DNA from: an uncultured Bacteroidales bacterium
GTDB taxonomy: Bacteria; Bacteroidota; Bacteroidia; Bacteroidales; UBA932
Assembly (NCBI GenBank): GCA_944323845.1
Contig: CALUUA010000009.1
Coordinates: 1 to 64,000, forward strand
Reading direction: 5' to 3'
Length of the DNA: 64,000 nucleotides
Each line of letters begins with the position of its first letter. Within the stretch, counting starts at the first letter, position 1. Position numbers and translations under genes: made by a program. Below, piece after piece: positions 9,011 to 18,123 of this stretch. The notes beneath the pieces are model-generated. The model was not told the DNA's origin. It made no database searches and saw nothing but the letters and a program-made list of their open reading frames with translations.

Positions 9011-10612
9011 ATGAAAAAATACTTGATTATATTGGCAGGAGCCGCTGCAATGGCGGTCTCCTGCCATACTCGAATTAACGATGACCTGCAGGCCAGGGTC
9101 GATGAGTATGCTACGGTCGAAGTGAAATCGCCGCTCATAGATGCATTGTCCGACAAGGACAGACAGGTGCTGAATCTGCTTCGCGAAGCCGGCAAAGTGA
9201 TGGACGGGCTGTTCTGGAAACAGACTTTCGGGGACAAGGGCGAAATGGATGTGATTGATGACAAGGCCATGAAGGACTTTGCCATGATCAATTACGGTCC
9301 GTGGGACAGGCTGGAAAATAACGAGCCGTTCGTTCCCGGCTACGGAGAGAAACCTCTGGGGGCGAATTACTATCCTGCCGACATGACAGCGGAGGAATGG
9401 GAGGCTTTCGATGATCCGGACAAGTTCAGCCAGTACACCGTCATCAGAAGAGATGAAGACGGGAAGCTGAAATGTGTCTGGTACAGAGATGAATATAAAG
9501 AGGAGATCGAGCTGGTATGCCGGTATCTGGAAGAGGCTGCCGCCATCACTGAAAACGCAGGCCTGAAAAATTATCTAACGAAGAGGGTCGAGGCCTTCAG
9601 GACAGACGATTATTTCGAGAGCGACATGGCCTGGATGGACATGAAGGACAGCAAGATAGATGTGGTCATAGGGCCTATAGAGAACTATGATGACAAGCTG
9701 CACGAACTCAAGACTTCATACGAATGCTTCATTCTTCTGAAGGATGAGAAGAGAAGCCAGGAGCTTGAAAAGTATGTGTCCATGCTTCCTGAGTTGCAGA
9801 AAATGCTGCCATGTCTCCCGGAATACAAGACTTTCGTGCCGGGAACGTCGTCCGACCTGAATGTCTACGATGCGATTTACTATGCGGGCGACTGCAACTG
9901 CGGCAGCAAGACCATAGCCATAAATCTGCCTAACGATGACAGGGTGCAGGCTGCAAAGGGAGCGAGAAGATTACAGCTCCACAACAGCATGGATGCCAAG
10001 TTCGGGAAGATTCTGCTTCCTATCGGAAGGCTTCTGATAGAGCCTGACCAGCAGAAACATCTGCGTTCCGAAGCCTTCTTCTGGAATGTGACATTCCATG
10101 AAGTGGCGCACGGACTGGGCGTAAAGGAGACAGTGAACGGCAAAGGCAGCGTAGACGAAGCCATGGGGGCTGAAAAGACCACCTGGGAGGAAGCCAAGGC
10201 CGACATTCTGGGGCTTTTCATGGTCTGCCGTCTCATCGACATGGACGAGATACCTCTGATATCGAAAGAAGATGCCATCACCACCTTCATCGCCGGGCTC
10301 GTCAGGTCTGTACGCTTCGGGGCAGCATCATCGCACGGAAAGGCGAACATGATGTGCTACAATTATCTGAAGGAAAACGGGGCTTTCTCCCGGAACAAGG
10401 ATGGGCAATACCACATCGACTTCCAGCAGGCGCTGAAGGCCATAGACTCCTGGTCGGAACTGATCATCAGGACACAGGCGACAGGCGATGCGGATTTCGC
10501 GAAAAAATTCTCTCAGGAATACGCCACTGTATCGGAAGCGCTTTCGGCTGACATAGCCAACATAAACGCCCATAACATACCGAGAGACATAAAATTCGAT
10601 TTCGTCTGGTAA
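9011..10612 (+). CDS. M49-like zinc-dependent hydrolase (dipeptidyl-peptidase III relative), lipoprotein
   Basis: The 533-residue protein starts with a lipoprotein signal (MKKYLIILAGAAAMAVSC), so it is anchored in the envelope. Residues 363-370 read HEVAHGLG and residues 393-398 EEAKAD, an arrangement like the HExxGH and EExxAE/D zinc motifs of dipeptidyl peptidase III (M49), but with His spacing HExxH instead of HExxGH. Flanking segments such as GANYYPADMTAEEWEAF near residue 120 are typical of Bacteroidota M49 relatives. The expected activity is removal of N-terminal dipeptides, but family members in this group are little tested. Confidence 0.75.
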   Translation: MKKYLIILAGAAAMAVSCHTRINDDLQARVDEYATVEVKSPLIDALSDKDRQVLNLLREAGKVMDGLFWKQTFGDKGEMDVIDDKAMKDFAMINYGPWDRLENNEPFVPGYGEKPLGANYYPADMTAEEWEAFDDPDKFSQYTVIRRDEDGKLKCVWYRDEYKEEIELVCRYLEEAAAITENAGLKNYLTKRVEAFRTDDYFESDMAWMDMKDSKIDVVIGPIENYDDKLHELKTSYECFILLKDEKRSQELEKYVSMLPELQKMLPCLPEYKTFVPGTSSDLNVYDAIYYAGDCNCGSKTIAINLPNDDRVQAAKGARRLQLHNSMDAKFGKILLPIGRLLIEPDQQKHLRSEAFFWNVTFHEVAHGLGVKETVNGKGSVDEAMGAEKTTWEEAKADILGLFMVCRLIDMDEIPLISKEDAITTFIAGLVRSVRFGAASSHGKANMMCYNYLKENGAFSRNKDGQYHIDFQQALKAIDSWSELIIRTQATGDADFAKKFSQEYATVSEALSADIANINAHNIPRDIKFDFVW

Positions 10613-10631
10613 ACATTTCCAGCCGCAAGCC

Positions 10632-11612
10632 ATGAATGTACTCATATACCACGATTCAGTCATTCCCGCCTTCAGATACGGGGGTACGCAGAGGGTGATA
10701 TGGTCCCTGGGCAAGGAACTTGTCCGGTTAGGGCACAAGGTCACTTTCCTGTGCAGGAAGGGGTCGGAATGCGATTTCGCCAGAGTGCTCCACATAGACC
10801 CTTCCCTGCGCATCGAGGAGCAGATTCCTGATGACATAGACGTGGTACATTTCAACGGGGAGGTATTTCCATGCAAGGGAAAGCCTTACATCGTGACCTA
10901 CCACGGGAATTTCATGTCCGGAAAGCTGGACAGGAACGCCGTTTTCGTGTCCGCGAATCATGCGGCCAGATATGAAAGCCGGTCTTTCGTCTACAACGGG
11001 CTGGACTGGAGCGAATATGGAAAAGTCTGTCTTTCGGAGAGGAAAACTTACTGGCATTTCCTCGGCAAGGCGGCATGGAGCGTAAAGAATGTCAGAGGCG
11101 CGATAGATGTCGTCAGAAGAATCCCGAAAGCCAGACTTTACGTGCTGGGAGGATACCGGTTCAATTTCAAGATGGGGCTGCGTTTCACTCTGACGCCCAA
11201 AGCCAGATTCTGCGGGATGATTGGCGGTGAGGAGAAACTGGAGATACTCAGGCATTCGGCCGGGCTGATTTTCCCTGTCATCTGGGACGAACCTTTCGGC
11301 CTCGCCATGACTGAAAGCCTGTATTTCGGAGCTCCGGTATTCGGGACACCTTACGGTTCTCTGCCGGAAATCGTCACTTCCGATGTCGGATTCCTGACGG
11401 ACAACGCGTCAGAGATGGCAGACCGTATCATCCACGGCCCGGAATTCAATCCCGCCGTCTGCCACGAATATGCGGCAGACAAGTTCAACTCCCAAGTCAT
11501 GGCACATGAATATCTGAAAAAATATGAAACTGTCCTTTCAGGACAATGCCTGAACGCCGTGGAGCCGCAGGCCGTCAGGCCTGACGCACGAAAACTGCCG
11601 TGGCATAAATAA
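10632..11612 (+). CDS. Glycosyltransferase family 4
   Basis: The 326-residue cytosolic enzyme has a GT-B fold. The N-terminal domain opens MNVLIYHDSVIPAFRYGGTQ with the glycine-rich acceptor loop; the C-terminal donor domain has AGLIFPVIWDEPFGLAMTESLYFGAPVFGTPYGSLPEIV (given here only as the pattern EPFGL...E, the usual nucleotide-sugar site, near residue 220). It transfers a sugar from an activated donor, but the donor and acceptor cannot be told. It stands apart from other polysaccharide synthesis genes and is followed by the hairpin repeat and terminator at 11621-11755. Confidence 0.88.
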   Translation: MNVLIYHDSVIPAFRYGGTQRVIWSLGKELVRLGHKVTFLCRKGSECDFARVLHIDPSLRIEEQIPDDIDVVHFNGEVFPCKGKPYIVTYHGNFMSGKLDRNAVFVSANHAARYESRSFVYNGLDWSEYGKVCLSERKTYWHFLGKAAWSVKNVRGAIDVVRRIPKARLYVLGGYRFNFKMGLRFTLTPKARFCGMIGGEEKLEILRHSAGLIFPVIWDEPFGLAMTESLYFGAPVFGTPYGSLPEIVTSDVGFLTDNASEMADRIIHGPEFNPAVCHEYAADKFNSQVMAHEYLKKYETVLSGQCLNAVEPQAVRPDARKLPWHK

Positions 11613-11620
11613 GACGTTTG

Positions 11621-11755
11621 AGTGGGTAGATCAAAAGTCTCGAAGTGACCGCGATCGCAGGAAGCGAGATCCCCCTAACGGGGGATATTGGTCAGCCTTT
11701 CGAAGAAAGGCAAGAGGGTGACCCAAAAGGAATTTTGTGTCACCCTTGCCTTTTT
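11621..11755 (-). repeat. Multi-hairpin intergenic repeat, copy A
   Basis: On the minus strand this stretch matches copy B at 41790-41927 (plus strand). Shared blocks in order are a hairpin around GGGTGAC...GTCACCC, the mini-hairpin GCCTTTC-TTC-GAAAGGC (11711-11695), a C5/G5 stem with a four-base loop, and a conserved block TCGCTTCCT-CG-TCGCGGTCACTTCG then GACTTTTGA. It fills the gap between the convergent GT4 gene and the PUL minus operon. Its function is unknown; it looks like a mobile or regulatory RNA-type repeat. Confidence 0.8.
11709..11755 (+). terminator. Intrinsic terminator after the GT4 gene
   Basis: GGCAAGAGGGTGACCCAAAA pairs with TTTTGTGTCACCCTTGCC around a GGAA loop (11709-11750), followed by five T residues. 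It stops plus-strand transcription from the GT4 gene. The same stem may also end minus-strand transcripts of the PUL. It is part of repeat copy A. Confidence 0.9.
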
Positions 11756-11771
11756 CCAGTGAACAGATCCG

Positions 11772-12878
11772 CTATTCGGACTGACTGCCGCCCGGAACTT
11801 CAAGCACAGGAGGAATGATATTCAGAATGAATTCCTTTACCTGTGTGGAAGACTCCTGATAGTTCTTTCCCGGATCCGGAAAGCCTACGGTATTCGAGCC
11901 GACGAAAGTCACAGTATATGAACCCGGTTCCGTATAGACATGTTCGAAACTGTCCACATCTGTCTGCAGGTTCCGGATCACCTCAGCCTGATCGGCCTCT
12001 ATGGTCAGGAATGCACGAGGGATGGAAAACAGCCAGCTTCTGGTATTATAGTCAAGGGAGCTGTCAGAGTCCGGACGTTTATAGTACGCCCCGGCGAAAA
12101 CGATATCCTGCGTGGCATTGAGACGTATGCTGCCGTTGCCGTTGTTCACCAGATATGCATTTTGGCCACGGTAGTTATCGAATGCGATATCGTCTATGGC
12201 AGTATCCATCATAAGGGTCTGTCCCATGATGGAATTCAGAGTATAAGTCATTTCGACTCCGCCAGGGAAATAAACAGTCAGGTTTCCGATGACCCAATAT
12301 GTATCCATGTAAGTATTCGGCGTATCATTCCTGTTAGGATTCCAGAAGAATGCCAGACAGAAATTCTCCTCAATCACAGACACATCGGGGAATTTTACCC
12401 TCACGGGATCATACTCGTTGTTGTTCTGGCCTTCACTGTCATACGGAATCCTTGTCCAGCCCTGCATACCGCCAGTGTACATGGTATTTACCATAGTTCT
12501 GTCGTCATCGGGATCATCGCCGGCCAGTCCATTGAACTGATCGGTGTAATAAATTTCCAGAGCTTCATTATCTCCTTTCGTAGGGCCCTGCCGATGCTGG
12601 ATCTGCATGAAGAGCACTACCGAATCCACGGTTTCCGCCGAAGTCTGGTAACGGTTCCTGTAAATGTACTCATGTCCCGGCTCGCCGCTGTAGAATATCA
12701 GATTATCAGGATCTCCGCTGATATTGAAAACTACGGGGTCACCTACCTGATATGTGTTTCCGGCATCCAGAGTGACATTGAAATCCACTTCAGAATATAT
12801 GTCAGCCTGCTCGCAGCCTGCGGCTGCAGACAGCACGCAGAGAACGGCGACGATATATGGTATAATTCTTTTAGTCAT
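11772..12878 (-). CDS. DUF5017 surface lipoprotein of the PUL (SusE-position)
   Basis: The protein starts MTKRIIPYIVAVLCVLSAAAGC, a lipoprotein signal with Cys near residue 22. It then shows the DUF5017 pattern: FNVTLDAGNTYQVGDPVVFNISG, followed by FYSGEPGHEYIYRNR, which is diagnostic of this Bacteroidales family. The C-terminal 80 residues look like a PKD-type domain (FEHVYTEPGSYTVTFVGSN). It occupies the position of SusE/SusF and probably binds the same glycan as SusD at the cell surface. ATG at 12878 is preferred over one eight codons upstream because it gives a normal signal peptide. It is the last gene of the minus operon. Confidence 0.8.
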   Translation of the reverse strand: MTKRIIPYIVAVLCVLSAAAGCEQADIYSEVDFNVTLDAGNTYQVGDPVVFNISGDPDNLIFYSGEPGHEYIYRNRYQTSAETVDSVVLFMQIQHRQGPTKGDNEALEIYYTDQFNGLAGDDPDDDRTMVNTMYTGGMQGWTRIPYDSEGQNNNEYDPVRVKFPDVSVIEENFCLAFFWNPNRNDTPNTYMDTYWVIGNLTVYFPGGVEMTYTLNSIMGQTLMMDTAIDDIAFDNYRGQNAYLVNNGNGSIRLNATQDIVFAGAYYKRPDSDSSLDYNTRSWLFSIPRAFLTIEADQAEVIRNLQTDVDSFEHVYTEPGSYTVTFVGSNTVGFPDPGKNYQESSTQVKEFILNIIPPVLEVPGGSQSE

Positions 12879-12908
12879 ATCTGCAAATTTTACAATCAAC
12901 AATTCAAT

Positions 12909-14858
12909 CTACCACAATGGATTCTGGTCAAGTTCCGTATTCACGTCCAGCTCTATCGACGGGATAGGAAGCACGATATGACGGTTCTGGACGGCACTTG
13001 CTATATTCGAAGCCAGAGATGAAGTATTTCCGGAACCCCAGTTCGTATCCAGAGCATCGTCTATATACTCCCTCATTGCTGACACGAAGATTCCCCATCT
13101 GATAAGGTCATATTTGCGAAGAGACTCGAAGCAGAGTTCCCTTCCCCTCTCGTTCCGCACGAGCTGACGGAAAGCCTCTTTCGAGGAGTATTCGGAGAAA
13201 TCCCTCGTGGATATGCCGGCTCTTTTGCGGACTTCCACTACGGCATCGAATGCATCCTGAGACGGAGCTCCCTTATACTCATTGTATGCTTCGGCGTACA
13301 TCAGAAGGACATCCGCATAGCGCAGGATAGGATAGTTTACCGGAGTATAAGTACCCCTGTCTCCCTTCACTCCTTCATAGATGGTTTCCCTGCGGTATTT
13401 CCCGCAGTTCCTGACACCTCTTCCTATGGACGGCCACGTCTCGGTAGTGTTCGGAGAAACCCTGTACGGCGTCCTGTCTATACCCGCCGTCCATTGTGTC
13501 GTCACTTTGTTTGCCGTGAAATCGCCTCCGGCATAGTTATACGGACACATGTTCCAGAACTGCCTCTTATCCCAATGCACGTCTTCCTTCTGTTCCAGAA
13601 AACCGTCCTCAGCCCAGCTGTTCTTGTAATCTTCTGGTACAATTCCGTTAGTTTCAGGGAAGAAATCCTTGAGAGCATTGTTAATATTCGACCCTCCGCC
13701 GATTTCATTTTCCTCGTCGGTCCTGTCGGTAGCCCAGTACAGGTTCCAGAGTTTGAGGGAACCGTTGTACTGACCGTAGGCATAGTTGCAGTTAAGTTCA
13801 TCGTAAGTTCCGACCTTTGCCGAAGACTGCAGGCCTATAAGGTCACCGATACGGCCGTTGCTCCACTGGTCGGAGCTGGATCTGTTGCCCATGAAATCAG
13901 CCTCCCACATGGATTCCCTGTATTCGACATCGTAAATGTCGGAAATCATATTGATGAAGATCTGGGCGTAGTCATCGTTCAGACGGTGTCTCTTGCTGTC
14001 TATCACTGACTTGGAATACTTCATGGCTTTGCCGAAGTACTCATGCTTCATAGTCTCGTCGGTACCCTGTATAGACTCGCCCGCCATAAACAGGTAGACT
14101 CTGGAGAGGATTCCGCATATAGTGGACGGCGTCACCCTCGAAGGGGCGTTTGTAAGATCCTGTGACGCCAGTATTTCAGCCAATACAGGATCCGCGGCTT
14201 CAGGGTCGGTAGGAATATCCGGCAAAGACTGTCCGGCAACATCGTCTGTACCTTCTTCATCGCCTTCATCTCCTTCCGGTTCATCATAGTAGGAATAAAG
14301 GACTTCTTCCATCTGCGATGCAGCCCACTTCAGGACTTCAAGCTGCGGAGTCGCCGGACAGCTGGTCTTGTCCTCGAGAATGCTGATAGGGACAGTCCTC
14401 AAAGGAACATCCCCCCAGGCCTGCGCCAATATGAAATGATAGAAAGCCCTTAGGAACTTCGCCTCGTTGTAATATTCATGCTCGGTGTCATACTCCGAAT
14501 CCTCGGCTGCCTCCATGAAATTGTTGGCGTTGTTGATTCCCTTGTAGATTACAGTCCATGCCTCATACACCTCCTGCGATGTGGCATCATGCCTGTACCA
14601 TACGGAATTGTTGCTGGTCGTAGGCCTGTTGTAATAACAGAGGTCATCGGTATTGGAGAGCATCAGGGAATAATAGTTCCCGTAAAATCCTTCATTGTTG
14701 ATGACTCCGTACACTCCGGCCAGACCATAAAGAAGCTCGCCCTCGGAATTGTAGAAATTCCCTTTCACAATCACCTCCGGTTTCACGTTCAGAAAACTGC
14801 ACGAAACTGCGGACAGGGCTACGGCAAAAGTTATAATAGTATTTATCAGTTTCTTCAT
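12909..14858 (-). CDS. susD-like: SusD/RagB-family glycan-binding lipoprotein
   Basis: This 649-residue outer-membrane lipoprotein captures oligosaccharides and hands them to the SusC channel. It has a lipobox (AVSCSF, Cys near residue 20), the family start FLNVKPEVIVKGNFY, tetratricopeptide-like helices with EAKFLRAFYHFILAQAWGDVPL (split by pattern: FLRAxxHFxLxxxWGDVPL near residue 133), and the C-terminal YPILRYADVLLMYAEAYNE with ERGRELCFESLRKYDLIRWG. The gene is 20 bases after SusC on the same strand, the obligate pair. Length is slightly above average because of an acidic loop near residue 200 (EGDEGDEEGTDD). Confidence 0.96.
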   Translation of the reverse strand: MKKLINTIITFAVALSAVSCSFLNVKPEVIVKGNFYNSEGELLYGLAGVYGVINNEGFYGNYYSLMLSNTDDLCYYNRPTTSNNSVWYRHDATSQEVYEAWTVIYKGINNANNFMEAAEDSEYDTEHEYYNEAKFLRAFYHFILAQAWGDVPLRTVPISILEDKTSCPATPQLEVLKWAASQMEEVLYSYYDEPEGDEGDEEGTDDVAGQSLPDIPTDPEAADPVLAEILASQDLTNAPSRVTPSTICGILSRVYLFMAGESIQGTDETMKHEYFGKAMKYSKSVIDSKRHRLNDDYAQIFINMISDIYDVEYRESMWEADFMGNRSSSDQWSNGRIGDLIGLQSSAKVGTYDELNCNYAYGQYNGSLKLWNLYWATDRTDEENEIGGGSNINNALKDFFPETNGIVPEDYKNSWAEDGFLEQKEDVHWDKRQFWNMCPYNYAGGDFTANKVTTQWTAGIDRTPYRVSPNTTETWPSIGRGVRNCGKYRRETIYEGVKGDRGTYTPVNYPILRYADVLLMYAEAYNEYKGAPSQDAFDAVVEVRKRAGISTRDFSEYSSKEAFRQLVRNERGRELCFESLRKYDLIRWGIFVSAMREYIDDALDTNWGSGNTSSLASNIASAVQNRHIVLPIPSIELDVNTELDQNPLW

Positions 14859-14878
14859 AATAGAATATCCTCCATCCG

Positions 14879-17800
14879 TCAGAATGTAAATGAAACACCG
14901 GCAGTCAGGCCGAAAGCCCTCGGATATGCAGACCAGTCAAACCCTGGAGTAAGCACCGAATTTCTGGTAGAAACTTCAGGATCCGGTCCGGAATAGTTTG
15001 TCCATGTCCAGATATTGTCTGCCGATATATACACGCGCATGGTATCGAAATGCATGGCTCTGAGCGCCCTTCTCGGAAGAGTATAGCCGAGGGACACGTT
15101 CCTGAGCTTGAGGAAGGAACCGTCTTCGATCACCCTTGAAGAATATACGAACATGCCTTCCGCCCCGATTCTCGGAATGTCGCTGTCAGGCCGCTCCACC
15201 GCATCGAACCTGCCGGCATATGAAGCCAGCTGGTTAAGGTTCGAGATAGAACCGTTCTCGAAAATAAGCCTGTTGGCATTCAGGATATCGTTGCCATAGC
15301 TCCATGAGAAGAAAATGTTCAAGTCGAATCCGTAGAAATAGAAGGAGTTACCGAAACCTCCGGTGTGTATCGGCTGTCCGCAGCCTATGATAGTACGGTC
15401 GTTGTCATCGACCACGCCGTCATGGTTAATATCCCTGTATTTCGGATCACCCGGCCTGATTTCCGATCTGGCCACGCTTGAGAGGGCCGGAACCTCATCG
15501 CGGAGAGTCTGGCCGATGAAATCATCAGCCTTGTATGTGCCGTCATAGATGTATCCGTACATCATTCCTGACGGTTTTCCGACCTGAGTGATATACGGGC
15601 TCTGGCTGTTGAACCTCTGATCCCATGATACGGAAGTAAGCAATGAAGACTGTCCCATATTCAGGGCGGTTACCTTGTTCCGGTTGAAAGCAATGTTGAA
15701 GGATGTGGTCCACTGGAAATTCTTCTTGTTTATGTTCAGTGTCTCCAGCGATATTTCCCATCCCGTATTCCTCATCGAACCGATGTTCATCATGGCATTC
15801 TCGAAACCGGATGAAGACGGGATGGTGGCATTCAGAAGAAGGTCATAAGTATTCTTCATGTACCAGTCCACAGTCAGCTTTATCCTGTCGTTCTCGAAGA
15901 AAGAGAGGTCGATACCGGCATTCCACTGCTCGGTGGTCTCCCATTTCAGCCCTTTATTTCCGAGATTGCCCGGATAGTATCCTGAAACTATCTCACCTCC
16001 GAAAACATAGTCACCGGTATCGGTGCTTCCCGGATTCACCACCAGCTGAGGATAGAAATCATAAGGGGTAGTGGTCCTGTTGTTACCTGTCAGACCCCAG
16101 GACAGACGGAGTTTACCGTTTTTCAACCAGCTGCTGTTTTTCAGAAGCTCTTCCCTGTTGAAGTTCCAGGCCAGGGAACCTGAAGGGAAATAGCCCCACT
16201 GATTGTCTTTCGGGAATCTGGAAGAGCCGTCGGCCCTGAACGAGGCTGTCAGGTAATATTTGTACTTGTAGTTGTACTGAAGCCTGAAAAGGCCGGACAT
16301 CATTCTCCAGTTATACTCCCATGGGGTCACGGTCTGATAATGACCGGTATGCATACCGTTGAGTCCCAGAGACTCGGTAGTCATGTTTGTCGAGCGGGTA
16401 CCCTTGTAGTCATTCGTCTGTCCCTGGAAAGTAAGACCGCCGAGGAGGGTCAGATGATGAACCCTGCGGATATGCTTGGTCCATGTGAGAGTGTTCTCAT
16501 TCAGCCATGTCACCCAATTAGTCCAGTATATGGCACCGTTTATGCCGTTTCCTGAAGGAGAGCCTTCATAACCGGTATAGGTCATCGAACCGTTGAACTC
16601 TTCCCTGCGGCGTTCCTGCAGGGTATAGGTACCTGTCACCTTGAGCACCAGATCCGGAATGATGGTATATGTGAGTCCCAGCTGCGCATTCATATAGTCC
16701 TGAATCGTCTTGCGGTATTCATTCCTTACCGAAAGCGCCGGATTGAAACGATAGTCGTTCGGACCGATAAGTTCAGGGTCATCCATCGGAGTGATCAGGA
16801 ACTCGTCGTCCGTAATGGATGTATCCCACAGAGGCTTGGTAGGACGATATCCCCATACGGAATAGATCAGCCAGCCTGAAGCCGAGGAAGACTGCTGTGC
16901 GGCAGTAGGATTTGTTCCGCTGGTTATCGATCTGGAATAGTTCACGTTCAGGTCCGCCTTTATCTTCTTTCCTATGTTCTGGGAAAAGTTGATTTTCCCC
17001 TGATATCTCTGGAAATTGGAATTTACGATGATACCGTCCTGATCGAGTACGGAAAAGCTGACTGCATACCTGTTTCCGGCTTCCTTGCTTCCACCCGAAA
17101 GCGAAATATTGTAATTCTGCACGAGAGCCGTCCTGTATATCATATCCTGCCAGTCGTAAGTCCGGGCATTCTTATAATCCTCGACGGTATTCATCTGGAC
17201 GCCATGGTCGTAAAGATAGATGTTCGTACCGCCCGTAGCAGCGTACATGTCTGTCTGGAAATCAACGAATTCATAGGCATCCATCAATTCGATCTTATTG
17301 TAAATCTTGTTCGCTGTCCATGAAGCGCTGAAATTGACCTTCGGCTTGCCTTCCACACCCTGCTTGGTGGTGATCACTATCACACCGTTCGCTCCTCGGG
17401 CGCCGTAAATCGCCGTTGCGGAAGCATCCTTCAGGATATCTATGGACTCGATGTCAGCCGAACTCAAGGAAGTGGCCAGAGAACTTTCTGACGGGAAACC
17501 GTCGATCACATAAAGAGGTGCGGAACTCTGGGTCAGAGAGTTGTTTCCCCTGATGGTGATGTTCGCCTCGGCGCCCAGGGATCCGTCCGAAGTGGATACC
17601 ACCACTCCGGCCACACGGCCTGTAAGGGCCTGATCGAAGTTCGGTATCGGGGCCTTCATCATTTCACCCATATCGACCTTGCTCACGGCGCCGGTAAGGT
17701 CTCTCCTGGTCACGGAACCGTAACCGACGCTCACCACTTCGGCTGCATCGAGAGAGAGCTGCTCTTCACCCATGGAAACATTGATCGTGCTGCGTTTGGC

Positions 17801-18061
17801 CACAGCTTCCTGTATTTCTTCGAAACCCAGGCAGGAGAATATGAGGGTGGCGGAAGGAGGGACCGTAATGGTATAGTTTCCATCCATGTCAGTCACTGTT
17901 CCGTTCGACGTGTTCCCGGACTCGAACACTGTCACCGCAATCAGCGGCTCCCCCTGCTTGTCCGTAACCCGTCCCTTGACCTCAAGATTCTGAGCTGACA
18001 TATCCCACGCGGATGCTGCGAGAATGGCCAGCGTCGTCAATAGTACAGTTAGTTTATACAT
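14879..18061 (-). CDS. susC-like: SusC/RagA-family TonB-dependent outer-membrane transporter
   Basis: This 1060-residue beta-barrel imports oligosaccharides through the outer membrane with energy from TonB-ExbBD. After a signal peptide it has a carboxypeptidase-D regulatory-like domain (LEVKGRVTDKQGEPLIAVTV), the TonB box/plug start VVSVGYGSVTRRDLTGAVS near residue 110, the plug motif DGFPSESSLA and SADIESIDILKDASATAIYG near residue 205, then the long barrel ending in FGLTAGVSFTF. All features of the SusC signature are intact. It lies 62 bases downstream of the PL8 lyase gene and 20 bases upstream of SusD, so all four minus genes probably form one operon. Confidence 0.97.
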   Translation of the reverse strand: MYKLTVLLTTLAILAASAWDMSAQNLEVKGRVTDKQGEPLIAVTVFESGNTSNGTVTDMDGNYTITVPPSATLIFSCLGFEEIQEAVAKRSTINVSMGEEQLSLDAAEVVSVGYGSVTRRDLTGAVSKVDMGEMMKAPIPNFDQALTGRVAGVVVSTSDGSLGAEANITIRGNNSLTQSSAPLYVIDGFPSESSLATSLSSADIESIDILKDASATAIYGARGANGVIVITTKQGVEGKPKVNFSASWTANKIYNKIELMDAYEFVDFQTDMYAATGGTNIYLYDHGVQMNTVEDYKNARTYDWQDMIYRTALVQNYNISLSGGSKEAGNRYAVSFSVLDQDGIIVNSNFQRYQGKINFSQNIGKKIKADLNVNYSRSITSGTNPTAAQQSSSASGWLIYSVWGYRPTKPLWDTSITDDEFLITPMDDPELIGPNDYRFNPALSVRNEYRKTIQDYMNAQLGLTYTIIPDLVLKVTGTYTLQERRREEFNGSMTYTGYEGSPSGNGINGAIYWTNWVTWLNENTLTWTKHIRRVHHLTLLGGLTFQGQTNDYKGTRSTNMTTESLGLNGMHTGHYQTVTPWEYNWRMMSGLFRLQYNYKYKYYLTASFRADGSSRFPKDNQWGYFPSGSLAWNFNREELLKNSSWLKNGKLRLSWGLTGNNRTTTPYDFYPQLVVNPGSTDTGDYVFGGEIVSGYYPGNLGNKGLKWETTEQWNAGIDLSFFENDRIKLTVDWYMKNTYDLLLNATIPSSSGFENAMMNIGSMRNTGWEISLETLNINKKNFQWTTSFNIAFNRNKVTALNMGQSSLLTSVSWDQRFNSQSPYITQVGKPSGMMYGYIYDGTYKADDFIGQTLRDEVPALSSVARSEIRPGDPKYRDINHDGVVDDNDRTIIGCGQPIHTGGFGNSFYFYGFDLNIFFSWSYGNDILNANRLIFENGSISNLNQLASYAGRFDAVERPDSDIPRIGAEGMFVYSSRVIEDGSFLKLRNVSLGYTLPRRALRAMHFDTMRVYISADNIWTWTNYSGPDPEVSTRNSVLTPGFDWSAYPRAFGLTAGVSFTF

Positions 18062-18123
18062 CAGTTTAAGATTATTAATTATATGCTAATAATGTGGGTA
18101 ATTCCGGCAGTTGCCGCAGGCAA

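Noticed and set aside
11940-13022. 360-residue plus-strand frame over the DUF5017 and SusD genes
   Set aside because: Antisense to two genes with clear lipoboxes and family motifs; no recognizable domain.
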